Source of the DNA: Prosthecochloris ethylica
GTDB taxonomy: Bacteria; Bacteroidota; Chlorobiia; Chlorobiales; Chlorobiaceae
Length of the DNA stretch: 64,000 bases
Direction: 5' to 3' (one strand)
NCBI RefSeq assembly: GCF_015234275.1
Contig: NZ_JADGII010000005.1
In this document: positions 33,391 to 43,086 of the stretch, one piece after another
Numbering within the stretch: the first letter of the stretch is position 1
Layout of the letters: each line of letters opens with the position of its first letter
Notes under the pieces: generated by a model
The model's database searches: none
Seen by the model: only the letters and a program-made list of their open reading frames with translations
Told to the model about the DNA's origin: nothing
Made by a program: the position numbers and the translations under genes

Positions 33391-34047
33391 TCATCTGATG
33401 GAACGGAGAAAGCTGGAAGCGGCATCGATATACTCCCCGCTGCAGACGTGGGATGCATCGTACACCACGGTCCCGCCAGCGACCCCGGCTGCCGTCAGCC
33501 GCGCCTCGTCCCGGCTGAACCGCTCAGGCGTGTAGAGCGGGTCGCGCCTGCCCCTGGCAAGATGCACCCGGCGAAGCCTCTCCAGGGCACCGTACTCAGC
33601 TGGAACGTCACCACCACAGAGCATGACAGCGGCCGGGGCCCGTTCTGCGAGCAGCGCCGTCCTGACGGCCATGGCCGTCCCCTGTGAAAATCCGTGCAGC
33701 ACCAGCGTGGAATCGAGCGGGTAGCGGTCATGGAGTTCCTCCAGGACCGCGTTGACATAGCTGAGATTCTCCCCGATACGCAGTTGCCGGTTCCGGCTGG
33801 TCATCCAGCTGCAGCCATACCTGCCTCCACGGGCATAGAACTGGTGCAGTGCCTCGGGAGCACAGCAGCACCAGCCGGAACCGGCAGCGATCCCCCGCAG
33901 CACATCCAGTTCATCCTCTGCAGTCTGACCGTAGCCGTGAAACCCCAGCAGAAGAGGAAACGGGCCCTTACCGTCAGGAATATCGACAAGGTAACGCCCG
34001 CAGATAGAAACGGAGATATGTGATTCGTGAGTCAAGCGCTGATTCAT
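33391..34047 (-). CDS. Alpha/beta hydrolase (carboxylesterase/phospholipase-like)
   Basis: A 218-residue alpha/beta hydrolase: LLGFHGYGQTAEDEL (oxyanion loop), LHGFSQGTAMAVRTAL (GxSxG nucleophile elbow), an acid in RRDPLYTPER and catalytic His in DASHVCSGEYI. It lacks a signal peptide and resembles small carboxylesterases of the YpfH/Est type. Its 3' end meets that of the secreted-protein gene exactly. Confidence 0.85.
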   Translation of the reverse strand: MNQRLTHESHISVSICGRYLVDIPDGKGPFPLLLGFHGYGQTAEDELDVLRGIAAGSGWCCCAPEALHQFYARGGRYGCSWMTSRNRQLRIGENLSYVNAVLEELHDRYPLDSTLVLHGFSQGTAMAVRTALLAERAPAAVMLCGGDVPAEYGALERLRRVHLARGRRDPLYTPERFSRDEARLTAAGVAGGTVVYDASHVCSGEYIDAASSFLRSIR

Positions 34048-34150
34048 CTCTTTTCCGTTTTTTCCACAACCCCTTCAACATCTCCCCGCCACGGGTCAGC
34101 GCCGCTGACCCCTACAGAAGACAGGGCAAAAGTAAAACGCCCCAAAGATC

Positions 34151-34696
34151 GGCAATCAGCAGCAGGCATGCATCAACGCCCGCACCAAACCCCTCACTAA
34201 TCAACGAATGTCCGCGGCGCTTGCCAAACCCAAACAATCAATTCGCGTTAATTCGCGAAATCCACGGACAGTCTGGAACCAAATCAGTGAAAATCCGTGT
34301 CATCTGTGGGCAAATGAACGCTCCCCCGGTTCGGCAATCAGCAGCAGGCATGCATCAACGCCCGCACCAAACCCCTCATTAATCAACGAATGTCCGCGGC
34401 GCTTGCCAAACCCAACCAATCAATTCGCGTTAATTCGCAAAATCCGCGGACAGTCTGGAATCAAATCAGTGAAAATCCGTGTAATCTGTGGGCAAATGAA
34501 CGCTCCCCCGGTTCGGCAATCAGCAGCAGGCATGCATCAACGCCCGCACCAAACCCCTCATTAATCAACGAATGTCCGCGGCGCTTGCCAAACCCAACCA
34601 ATCAATTCGCGTTAATTCGCAAAATCCGCGGACAGTCTGGAATCAAATCAGTGAAAATCCGTGTAATCTGTGGGCAAATGAACGCTCCCCCGGTTC
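34151..34696 (+). repeat. Three tandem copies of a 182-nt repeat
   Basis: The motif GGCAATCAGCAGCAGGCATG starts at 34151, 34333 and 34515, and a diverged fourth start (GGCGATCAACC) at 34697, giving an exact 182-nt period. Each unit holds CAATTCGCGTTAATTCGC and GTGAAAATCCGTGT-type text. Copies 2 and 3 are nearly identical; copy 1 differs at a few positions. Confidence 0.93.
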
Positions 34697-34726
34697 GGCG
34701 ATCAACCTCAGGCATGCACCATCCCC

Positions 34727-34752
34727 GTAGGGGCGAGCGGTGCTCGCCCGCG
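34727..34752 (+). repeat. REP-like palindrome copy A
   Basis: GGGCGAGC (34731-34738), GGT, GCTCGCCC (34742-34749), preceded by GTAG. It matches, in inverse orientation, the element at 50819-50844. Confidence 0.75.
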
Positions 34753-34832
34753 ACGAACCCCGCCAACAGATAAACATCCCCGGCGCATGCCACCACAACA
34801 CATCATCCCGCATTTTCCGGTCACCGGTCTCC

Positions 34833-37475
34833 CTATCTTTTCCGGCCACCATTCACGATCTGCTTTTTGAACACCACATCGGCCATGACAAGCGAGAGGC
34901 TCACGAGAACAATCAGTCCCCAGTCCCGGACGGACAGCGGAACCACATGGAATGCATCGGCAAGCGGCGAATAGATCACGAGAACCTGCAGGAGCAGTGA
35001 AACCGCTACCGCCCCAAGAAGCCAGGGGTTGGAAAGCAGCCCCATCGCAAACAGGTTCTGACGCTCCGAACGGGCCTGGAAGGCGTTGACCATCTCGAAC
35101 ACCACAAGCGCTGTAAACGCCATGGTCGAAGCGTACAGATACGTGCTGCCGTCACCATCGAGCGACGCTCCCCAGCTCCACCCGGCAGAGAGCAGCACGA
35201 AGAGATACAGACCCAGCGAACCGACAGTGATGACCGTGCTCATCACCGCAAGCCGCAGCACCATGGGACGATTGACGATAAACGACGATTTTTCCATCGG
35301 CGGGCGTTTCATGATATCAGGGGCACGGGGTTCGAACCCGAGGGCCAGGGCAGGCAGGCCGTCGGTAATCAGGTTGACCCAGAGAATCTGGATAGCCACC
35401 AGCGGCAGTTTCAGCCCCGCAAGCACGGCCAGCACGATAATCATGATCTCGCTGATATTGCTCGACAGCAGGAAAAACACGAACTTGCGCAGGTTGTCGA
35501 AAATCGACCGTCCTTCTTCGACCGCCCGGACAATCGAGGCAAAGTTGTCGTCCATCAGCACCATGGTCGAGGCTTCACGGGCAACGTCGGTACCGCCCCG
35601 GCCCATCGCCACCCCGATATCGGCCTGCCGGAGGGCAGGCGCATCGTTCACGCCGTCACCGGTCATCGCGACAACATGATCCTTTTCCTGCAGGGCTTCG
35701 ACAATTCGGATTTTCTGCTCGGGACTGACGCGGGCAAAAATCGAGATCTCCTCGACAATCCCGACGAGATCACCGGCACTCTCGAGTTCACTGCCGGTCA
35801 TCGCCTGCCCGGTGATGCCGAGCTCGCGTCCGATCGCTTCTGCGGTCAGCTTCTGATCACCGGTAATCATCACCACCTTGATGCCCGCCTCCCGACATCG
35901 GGCCACCGCATCGATCACCTCGGGACGGGGTGGATCGTTCATCGCCTGCAGCCCGGTAAAAATCAGCCCTTCTTCACGAAACTCGTGCTCCGTCCTGACC
36001 GGTTTCCAGGCGAACCCGAGCACGCGGAGCGCGGAGGATGCAAAGGCTTCATTGCGACGAAGAATCTCACGCCGCTGTGCCTCGTCGAGCGGCTCAGGGC
36101 TGCCGTCCTTCATGATGGACGAACAGTGCTCCAGCAGCACGTCAGGCGCGCCCTTGGTGTACATCACCCGGCCATCCTGCTGGTCCTCGTGCAGTGTCGA
36201 CATCATCTTGCGCGTGGAATCAAAACCGATCTCATCGACCCTGGGCGACTCCCGGCCGAGAGCCATGGGCTCGAACCCGTTATTCTTTGCCGACATCAGC
36301 AAGGCGGCTTCGGTCGGGTCGCCAAAGATCTCTCCATCATCTTCCAGCCGGGCGTCGTTGCACAAGGCGCCGATCCTGAGCATCAGTGAAAGCTCCGGCG
36401 TCATGCCGCTTTCAGGATGTCCGTCACGGAAGGGAACCTCGCGGCCGCTGACATACACCTTGCGGACACTCATACGGTTCATGGTCATCGTACCGGTCTT
36501 GTCGGAACAGATCACCGATGAAGAACCGAGCGTCTCGATCGAGGGCAGGTGACGCACGATAGCGTTGCTCCTGACCATCTTCTGCACCCCGCGGGCAAGG
36601 GTCAGGGCCACGACCGCAGGAAGCCCTTCGGGAATAGCGGCGACAGCGAGGCTGATCGAGGTCTTGAATGTTTCGAGAAGCTCTCCGCCGGCCCACCAGG
36701 TGAGGAAAAAAATCAGGGCGGAGGCCGCCATGACCACCAGGGCGAGACGGCGTGAAAAATGGTTGAGTTTTTTCTGCAGCGGGCTTTTGCGGCTGTCCTC
36801 GTCTTCAGCGAGCAGCTCCGCGATCCGGCCGATCTCGGTGTGCATTCCGGTATCGGTCACGACAGCACGGGCACGTCCGCGAGCGACAAGGGTCCCTGAA
36901 TACACCATGTTGGAGCGTTCGGCTAACGGTACGTCACCCTCGCGTGGTTCGGTGTTCTTGGCGACCGGGGCGGACTCCCCCGTGAGCATGGCCTCCTGCG
37001 TCTCCACGTTCATGGCCTCCACCAGGCGAGCGTCTGCCGGAACGCGATCACCGGTTTCGAGCAGGACCAGGTCGCCCGGAACAAGACGGGATGTTTCGAT
37101 TTTCTGCAGGCGGCCGTCGCGCATCACCCTGGCCTGGAGCCCGGAAATTTTCTTCAGCTCGCCAAGCGCTTTTTCCGCACGGAATTCCTGCAAAAAACCG
37201 ATCAGGGCGTTGGCCACAAGAATGAAGGCAATGATCTCGCTCTCGAGCACATCGCCGAGAAACAGCGATACCACGACCGCGAACAGAAGCAGCCAGACCA
37301 GCACGCTGTTGAACTGCTGCAGAAACAGCTTCCAGACTGAAATCCGCTCTTCTTCACGCAACCGGTTCTCACCGTATTCCTGCAGGCGGCGTTCTGCTTC
37401 GGAACTGCTGAGCCCGTCGTTGGACGAGCCCAGAGCCGACATCACCTCCTGAACCGTATCGTTGAAGGCCTTCAT
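34833..37475 (-). CDS. P-type cation-transporting ATPase (Ca2+-type, P2)
   Basis: An 880-residue P-type ATPase with N-terminal cation-ATPase domain (about 1-75), actuator MLTGESAPV, TM4 VAAIPEGLPAVVAL, phosphorylation site SDKTGTMT, and hinge TGDGVNDAPALRQADIG. Ten membrane segments are expected, and the C-terminal six-helix block is complete. The PEGLP motif and overall layout fit SERCA/PMCA-like bacterial pumps (Ca2+, possibly Mn2+ or Na+). It is on the same strand as the treS and glgE genes but 56 nt from them. Confidence 0.93.
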   Translation of the reverse strand: MKAFNDTVQEVMSALGSSNDGLSSSEAERRLQEYGENRLREEERISVWKLFLQQFNSVLVWLLLFAVVVSLFLGDVLESEIIAFILVANALIGFLQEFRAEKALGELKKISGLQARVMRDGRLQKIETSRLVPGDLVLLETGDRVPADARLVEAMNVETQEAMLTGESAPVAKNTEPREGDVPLAERSNMVYSGTLVARGRARAVVTDTGMHTEIGRIAELLAEDEDSRKSPLQKKLNHFSRRLALVVMAASALIFFLTWWAGGELLETFKTSISLAVAAIPEGLPAVVALTLARGVQKMVRSNAIVRHLPSIETLGSSSVICSDKTGTMTMNRMSVRKVYVSGREVPFRDGHPESGMTPELSLMLRIGALCNDARLEDDGEIFGDPTEAALLMSAKNNGFEPMALGRESPRVDEIGFDSTRKMMSTLHEDQQDGRVMYTKGAPDVLLEHCSSIMKDGSPEPLDEAQRREILRRNEAFASSALRVLGFAWKPVRTEHEFREEGLIFTGLQAMNDPPRPEVIDAVARCREAGIKVVMITGDQKLTAEAIGRELGITGQAMTGSELESAGDLVGIVEEISIFARVSPEQKIRIVEALQEKDHVVAMTGDGVNDAPALRQADIGVAMGRGGTDVAREASTMVLMDDNFASIVRAVEEGRSIFDNLRKFVFFLLSSNISEIMIIVLAVLAGLKLPLVAIQILWVNLITDGLPALALGFEPRAPDIMKRPPMEKSSFIVNRPMVLRLAVMSTVITVGSLGLYLFVLLSAGWSWGASLDGDGSTYLYASTMAFTALVVFEMVNAFQARSERQNLFAMGLLSNPWLLGAVAVSLLLQVLVIYSPLADAFHVVPLSVRDWGLIVLVSLSLVMADVVFKKQIVNGGRKR

Positions 37476-37531
37476 TGCCTGTCATTCAGACGTTACGTCT
37501 CCCCGGCATAGCGCCGGCACACAGCGACAAG

Positions 37532-40500
37532 TCACAGATCGAGCAGCCGCTGCAGCCCTTTCAGGGCGATACCGACCCACTCCGGACGGTTGTTGAGTTC
37601 ATAATTCAGTTCATATATCGCCTTGTCCATCAGGTATCCCTTCAGGAGCAGGTACTGTTCCTGCGGATCTTCGGGAATCAGCCCCCTGCCCTGCACCGCA
37701 GCAGCGTAGACATCATAGAAGTGCTGCCCGGTATAGAAGCTCCAGAGTTCAGCCCACGGCTCGAGTGTCTCGATATCTTCGGGACGGATGGAGCGGTCCT
37801 GGATCAGCACGTTGAAAGCCGCGTAATGGAACGAACGCATCATGCCTGCCAGGTCACGGAACACCGACCGCTTGATGCGCCGCTCGCTCAGCGAACGGGC
37901 AGGTTCACCCTCGAAATCGATAATGACGAAATCACGGCCGGTATAGAGCACCTGGCCGAGATGATAGTCCCCGTGAATCCGTATTTTCGAAGCAAGGACC
38001 TTTCGGTTTTTGATATGCTCCAGCTGGCCGAGGATATCGCGCTCGTGAGCGAGAATGGTCCGTGCAAGCTCTTCATAGTCTTCCGGTATGGTTCTCAGCT
38101 GCTCCTTCAGCAGCACCATGCCACGCTTGACCTGCTCCCGCATCGACTGATAGATCGAGCGCTGGTAGAGCGAGGTAAACGCTTCCGGAGCGAATTCAGG
38201 TCCAAGCGTATGGTCGGCGAGCGCCAGGTGCATCCCGGCAGTCCGCTCGGCAAGACGCGTCACCATGTCGAGATAGATCTCCCCGATCAGGCTGTGCATC
38301 ACGTCCGGCATGTCAGCGCGCTCACCGCCGGTCGACGGCAGCTGCGGCACCGCGGTCTCATCCTGCGGCATAGCGAGCACTTCCTCGTAAAAACGGTGAA
38401 CGTAATGCAGGGTGACGGTCCAGGCGTCCCCTTCGTTAGGGATGTAGTTCTGGAGAATACCCATCGCATACTGATCACGGCGGCCGCGGGTGTAATTGAG
38501 CGATCCGAGATACGCCGGAGCGCTTTCGTAATCGGTCTGCTCGGTCAGTGCCCGGCAGATCTCGATCTCAGGCGACACCCCTGACGAAATCCTGCGGTAC
38601 AGCTTCAGCGATAACGTGTGGCCGAACATGATCGAGGTATTGCTCTGCTCCGAACCGAAAAGCACGGATTCCAGCTCTTCCTCCTCCTCTTGCAGGTAGT
38701 GGTCGAGCTCCGCCCCGCGATCTGCGACAAGCCTGCCCGCATGCCCTTTCTGGCTTTTCCGGTCCAGAATCATCCCGAGCAGAAAGCGGTGAAACTCCTG
38801 CTGGAACACGGCATCGCAGAGAAAGCCTTTCTCATCACCGATTCTCACCATGCAGATCGCCTGTTTCAGGAACAGCGCGTCGTCTGTATCCAGCTGCTCT
38901 TCGGGGAGAAACGTCACCGGCAGCTGATAGATCTCGTTGTGCCCGCTCGCATAACTGACCTCTACGAGCAGGCAGCAGGTCTGCTGCAGTCCTTTGAACG
39001 GCAGCCGTTCACGGATGGTGGTGCGCAGGATCTTGCGGGCCTTGCCGCCGAACCATCTGCAGTTGCGCAGGTATTCGGGAAGCACTTTCGACTCCAGCCG
39101 TTCGAGCGGTTTGGCCGAGAACAGCGCTTCGAAGGACGAAGCCCGGGCAATCGACTTTTCAAGGTACCGGCGTGTTCCGGTCTCCTCTTCGCTCCTGATC
39201 AGCCGGAACCAGTAATACCCGTAAGGACCGAGCGTGACCATGTAGGGCCGGGATGTAATGCCGGGAAAACGCGTGAAGCTGAATACCTCTTCCGGAACAC
39301 AGCCGTCAAATTCCGAAAGATCGATTTCAGCGGCCTGCGCATTGCGGGAAAGATTGATAATGCAGAGCATGGTCTCATCCTCGTAGGTCCTGGTAAAGAT
39401 CAGGACCTGCGGGTTGCGGGAATCGACAAACTCGATATCACCGCGGCTCAGCGCCTTGTAGCGGCGGGAAGTCGACAGCATGTGCCTGGTCCACCACAAG
39501 AGCGAGTTGATGCTGGTATCGTGCACCTCGACGTTGACCGCTTCGTAATGGTATTCGGGATCGATGATTACCGGCAGCTGCAGCTGCTGGGGATTTGCCC
39601 GTGAAAAACCCGCATTGCGGTCGCCGTTCCACTGCATGGGGGTGCGCACACCGTCACGGTCACCAAGATAGAAGTTGTCCCCCATGCCGATCTCGTCGCC
39701 GTAGTAGAGCACCGGCGTTCCGGGAAGCGACAGCAGCATGATGTTCATCAGCTCGATCTTGCGCCGGTCGTTGGACATCAGCGGAGCGAGACGTCGCCGG
39801 ATGCCGAGGTTGATTCGCGCCTTGGGGTCGTTGGCATAGACCCTGCGCATGTAGTCCCGCTCCTCGTCGGTCACCATCTCGAGGGTCAGTTCGTCATGGT
39901 TGCGCAGGAACGACGCCCACTGGCAGCTCTCGGGTATAGCGGGAGTCTGGTCGAGAATATCGATAATCGGAAACCGGTCCTCCATTTCCAGGGCCATGTA
40001 CATCCTCGGCATGAGCGGAAAATGGAAATTCATATGGCACTCGTCACCGTCACCGAAATATTCAGCGGCATCTTCCGGCCACTGGTTGGCTTCGGCCAGC
40101 AGCATGCGGTTGGGATACTTTTCATCGACATGCCTGCGCAGCCTGCGCAGAAATTCATGCGTACGGGGCAGGTTCTCACAGTTTGTCCCCTCCTCCTCGT
40201 ACAGGTACGGCACCGCATCGAGGCGCAGGCCGTCGACCCCCATCTCGAGCCAGTAGTCCAGTACCTTGTAGAGTGCTTTTTCGACCTCCGGGTTCTCGAA
40301 GTTCAGGTCCGGCTGATGGTGGTAGAACCGGTGCCAGTAATACTGGCCGGCAACCGGGTCCCATGTCCAGTTCGACGCTTCGAAGTCCTGGAAGATAATG
40401 CGTGTTTCGGCGTATTTCTGCGGGTCGTCCGACCACACATAGAAATCCCGCTCGACAGATCCCCGGGGAGCCCGCCGTGCACGCTGGAACCACTCGTGCT

Positions 40501-40846
40501 GGTCCGAGGTATGGTTGATGACCAGCTCGGTGATCACGTTCAGGCCACGCTCGTGGGCTTCCTCGAGAAAGGCCCTGAAATCGTCGATCGTACCGTAATC
40601 GGGATTGACCTCCATGTAGTCTGCAATGTCGTAGCCGTCATCGCGCAGGGGTGAAGGGTAGAACGGCAGCAGCCAGATCGCCGTTATCCCGAGGCTCTCG
40701 AGATAGGGAAGCTTCCTTCGAAGGCCCTCGAAATCCCCGATACCGTCATTGTTGCTGTCAAAAAAGGTCTTGACATGTGCCTCGTAGATAATGGCATCCT
40801 TGTACCACTCCGGCTCAGGCTGATAGATTGAACGTTTTTTCGGCAT
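37532..40846 (-). CDS. treS: Trehalose synthase-maltokinase fusion (TreS-Mak/Pep2)
   Basis: A 1104-residue fusion. Residues about 1-550 are a GH13 trehalose synthase: WLLPFYPSPLRDDGYDI, GLRLDAVPYLYEEEG (nucleophile Asp), LLAEANQWPED (acid Glu) and FLRNHDEL. Residues about 580-1104 are a maltokinase with IRIHGDYHLGQVLY and VIIDFEGEP (kinase catalytic and Mg loops). TreS interconverts trehalose and maltose, and the kinase makes maltose-1-phosphate for GlgE, encoded next to it (18-nt gap). Fused TreS-Mak is known in several bacteria. Confidence 0.95.
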   Translation of the reverse strand: MPKKRSIYQPEPEWYKDAIIYEAHVKTFFDSNNDGIGDFEGLRRKLPYLESLGITAIWLLPFYPSPLRDDGYDIADYMEVNPDYGTIDDFRAFLEEAHERGLNVITELVINHTSDQHEWFQRARRAPRGSVERDFYVWSDDPQKYAETRIIFQDFEASNWTWDPVAGQYYWHRFYHHQPDLNFENPEVEKALYKVLDYWLEMGVDGLRLDAVPYLYEEEGTNCENLPRTHEFLRRLRRHVDEKYPNRMLLAEANQWPEDAAEYFGDGDECHMNFHFPLMPRMYMALEMEDRFPIIDILDQTPAIPESCQWASFLRNHDELTLEMVTDEERDYMRRVYANDPKARINLGIRRRLAPLMSNDRRKIELMNIMLLSLPGTPVLYYGDEIGMGDNFYLGDRDGVRTPMQWNGDRNAGFSRANPQQLQLPVIIDPEYHYEAVNVEVHDTSINSLLWWTRHMLSTSRRYKALSRGDIEFVDSRNPQVLIFTRTYEDETMLCIINLSRNAQAAEIDLSEFDGCVPEEVFSFTRFPGITSRPYMVTLGPYGYYWFRLIRSEEETGTRRYLEKSIARASSFEALFSAKPLERLESKVLPEYLRNCRWFGGKARKILRTTIRERLPFKGLQQTCCLLVEVSYASGHNEIYQLPVTFLPEEQLDTDDALFLKQAICMVRIGDEKGFLCDAVFQQEFHRFLLGMILDRKSQKGHAGRLVADRGAELDHYLQEEEEELESVLFGSEQSNTSIMFGHTLSLKLYRRISSGVSPEIEICRALTEQTDYESAPAYLGSLNYTRGRRDQYAMGILQNYIPNEGDAWTVTLHYVHRFYEEVLAMPQDETAVPQLPSTGGERADMPDVMHSLIGEIYLDMVTRLAERTAGMHLALADHTLGPEFAPEAFTSLYQRSIYQSMREQVKRGMVLLKEQLRTIPEDYEELARTILAHERDILGQLEHIKNRKVLASKIRIHGDYHLGQVLYTGRDFVIIDFEGEPARSLSERRIKRSVFRDLAGMMRSFHYAAFNVLIQDRSIRPEDIETLEPWAELWSFYTGQHFYDVYAAAVQGRGLIPEDPQEQYLLLKGYLMDKAIYELNYELNNRPEWVGIALKGLQRLLDL

Positions 40847-40864
40847 AGAAACCCGGAAAAAAAA

Positions 40865-42880
40865 TTAGGGTTGAAGAATAACCTTGAAAATATGCGCCGG
40901 CATGCTGCCCGGATGCAGTGAAACGAAGTTCCACTCGCCGTCCCACTCCCAGGTGCGCTCCGAAAGCAGGTCCTCGACACGGAACCGGTGATCGTGAGGC
41001 AGATCGAACGCCTCGAGCGGAAAACGGAGCCAGCCCGAGTGTGCAGCGTGAGGATCGAGATTCACCACCGTGAGGATCACATTGGCATCATCGTCACTCC
41101 GCTTGACATACCCCATCAGCATATCGTGCTCACGCCCTTCCCCTGCATCGATACGCACAAACGTGATATTGTTTGTCTGCTGCAGAGCCGGCTGCTCCCT
41201 GCGGATATGGTTCACCCTGGTGATCTCGGCGCGAATGTTGCCGGGCCGGTCCATGTCCCAGGCCTTGATCTCGTATTTCTCGGAATCCAGGTATTCCTCC
41301 TTGCCCTCCATGACAGGAACGTTCTCGCACAGCTCGTAGGCCGGACCGTACATCCCGTAATTCGACGAGAGCGTTGCCGCCAGCACGAGACGGATCAGGA
41401 ACATCGGACGACCGTGAAGCTGAAGCTCCTCGTGCAGGATATCGGGGGTATTCGGCCAGAAATTGGGGCGCATGAACTCTTTCAGTTCCGTTGTCGTCAG
41501 CTCGACCAGGTACTCCTGCAGGTCATGTTTGCTGTTGCGCCAGGTAAAGTACGTATAGGACTGGCTGAAGCCTCCCCGTGCAAGGCGGCTCATGATTTTC
41601 GGCCTGGTGAACGCCTCGGCGAGGAACACGGTATCGGGATGCTCCCGCCGGATATCGCTGATCGCCCAGTCCCAGAACCGGAACCCCTTGGTATGGGGAT
41701 TGTCTACCCTGAAAATCCTCACCCCCTTATCGATCCAGAACAGAAAGACCCCTTTCAGTTCCATCCAGAGTTCCTGCCACTCTTCGGTCTCGAAATCGAT
41801 CGGCAGGATATCCTCGTACCGCTTGGGAGGGTTCTCGGCAAACTGCACCGTTCCGTCCGGTCGCCATTTAAACCACTTCGGGTGCTCCTTCACCCACGGA
41901 TGGTCGGGGGAGCACTGGAACGCGATATCCATGGCGACCGCCAGGCCATGAGTGTCGGCATCCCTGACAAACTCCCTGAAATCATCGATCGTACCGAGTT
42001 CAGGGTGGAGGGCGCTGTGCCCTCCGTCACCGGTGCCGATCGCCCAGCAGCTACCGGGATCACCCGGAGCGGCAACAAGGGCGTTGTTGCGGCCCTTCCG
42101 CTTGGTCGTACCGATCGGGTGGACTGGCGGAAGGTAGAGCACATCGAACCCCATCCGGCTGATCAACGGAAGCATTCGCCGGCATTCCCTGAAGGTTCCG
42201 TGGTGCCCGGGCTCTTCGCTCCACGAACGGGGAAACAGCTCGTACCAGGTGCTGAAACCGGCAACAACCGGATCCACCTGGAGCGGAAGCACACGGTCAT
42301 ACCTGGTTGCATGGGTGCGGTCGGGATAACGGTGCATCAGCCTTTCGAGTTCCGAACTTTCCGCGGCCTCGACAGCGACCGCTGTCTGGCCGGACTTCAT
42401 GACCCCGGCAAGTTCATCCAGGCGCATGGCGTCCTTTCCGTCCGCCCGTCCTGCCGCAGCGTCAACCAGCGCTGCGCCGATGAGCAGCTCGAGTGACACA
42501 TCCTGCCCGGCATCGATTTTTTTCCGCAAACCGGACGTCCAGGTCACGAAGTGGTCGATCCACGCTTCGACGGTATACTCCATCACGCCCGGTTCACCGG
42601 CAGTGAACGAAGCTTCCCAGCGGTCATTGACCGTCTGTCGCATCGGTTCACGGCACCACCCGACGGCACCTGCAGGCCGATAAAACAGCAGGGCGGTAAT
42701 GCGGTCTGCCCCGTCACCATAGATATCTGCACTGACGGTCACGCGCTCACCAGAGACCCGTTTGGCAGGATAACGGCCGCCATCGATTTCCGGAGATACG
42801 CGCTCGATAATCACCCGTCGTCTTCCGTCGAACGGCTGTTGATGGAATTGCGGATCAAGGGAATAAAAACTCTGGGTCAT
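40865..42880 (-). CDS. glgE: Alpha-1,4-glucan:maltose-1-phosphate maltosyltransferase GlgE
   Basis: A 671-residue GH13 subfamily 3 enzyme: N-terminal beta domain (RVIIERVSPEIDGGRYPAK), FDVLYLPPVHPIG, IFRVDNPHTKGFRFWDW (nucleophile Asp) and VFLAEAFTRPKIM (acid/base Glu). GlgE transfers maltose from maltose-1-phosphate to growing alpha-1,4-glucan. ATG 42880 gives the family N-terminus; ATG 42952 adds 24 poorly fitting residues. With treS-mak downstream this completes the GlgE pathway. Confidence 0.95.
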   Translation of the reverse strand: MTQSFYSLDPQFHQQPFDGRRRVIIERVSPEIDGGRYPAKRVSGERVTVSADIYGDGADRITALLFYRPAGAVGWCREPMRQTVNDRWEASFTAGEPGVMEYTVEAWIDHFVTWTSGLRKKIDAGQDVSLELLIGAALVDAAAGRADGKDAMRLDELAGVMKSGQTAVAVEAAESSELERLMHRYPDRTHATRYDRVLPLQVDPVVAGFSTWYELFPRSWSEEPGHHGTFRECRRMLPLISRMGFDVLYLPPVHPIGTTKRKGRNNALVAAPGDPGSCWAIGTGDGGHSALHPELGTIDDFREFVRDADTHGLAVAMDIAFQCSPDHPWVKEHPKWFKWRPDGTVQFAENPPKRYEDILPIDFETEEWQELWMELKGVFLFWIDKGVRIFRVDNPHTKGFRFWDWAISDIRREHPDTVFLAEAFTRPKIMSRLARGGFSQSYTYFTWRNSKHDLQEYLVELTTTELKEFMRPNFWPNTPDILHEELQLHGRPMFLIRLVLAATLSSNYGMYGPAYELCENVPVMEGKEEYLDSEKYEIKAWDMDRPGNIRAEITRVNHIRREQPALQQTNNITFVRIDAGEGREHDMLMGYVKRSDDDANVILTVVNLDPHAAHSGWLRFPLEAFDLPHDHRFRVEDLLSERTWEWDGEWNFVSLHPGSMPAHIFKVILQP

Positions 42881-43000
42881 AAGGCGGTCTGTCAAGATGT
42901 TCTGCTCAGGGAAAAACTCTTTGGCTCTGTGTTGCAAAATAGGAAAACTCACATACTTTTCTTGCGCTGATTAACGCAATTGTCACTGCTCCGGAAAACT

Positions 43001-43014
43001 TTGATTTGAGTCAA
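43001..43014. promoter_or_regulatory. FNR-like palindrome between glgE and prfB
   Basis: TTGAT-TTGA-GTCAA differs from the FNR consensus TTGAT-N4-ATCAA at one base. It lies 73 nt upstream of prfB and 121 nt upstream of glgE on the other strand. Function is inference. Confidence 0.3.
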
Positions 43015-43086
43015 AAAAAGTGATTCTTTAGAAGAATTATATTCTCGTATCAGTATCACTGTCACAGCAAAAAGGAACGGCACACC

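Larger units (their letters stand above)
34048..34832. other. Gene-free stretch holding tandem repeats and a REP palindrome
   Basis: About 785 nt without a credible gene. It contains three 182-nt tandem units (34151-34696), short unique flanks and a REP-like palindrome near 34727-34752. Open frames across the units differ in each copy because 182 is not a multiple of three, so they are not genes. Confidence 0.8.

Noticed and set aside
34151..34696. CRISPR-like array
   Set aside because: Unit length 182 nt without distinct spacers, no leader and no cas genes; it is a simple tandem repeat.
34020..34796. Several open frames of 60-127 codons in the 34 kb gap
   Set aside because: They are the same 182-nt repeat read in different frames; 182 is not a multiple of three, and the products are low-complexity and lack any motif.
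40988..42496. Long plus-strand frame (502 codons) opposite glgE
   Set aside because: GC-rich shadow of glgE; the product is His/Arg/Pro-rich without recognisable fold.
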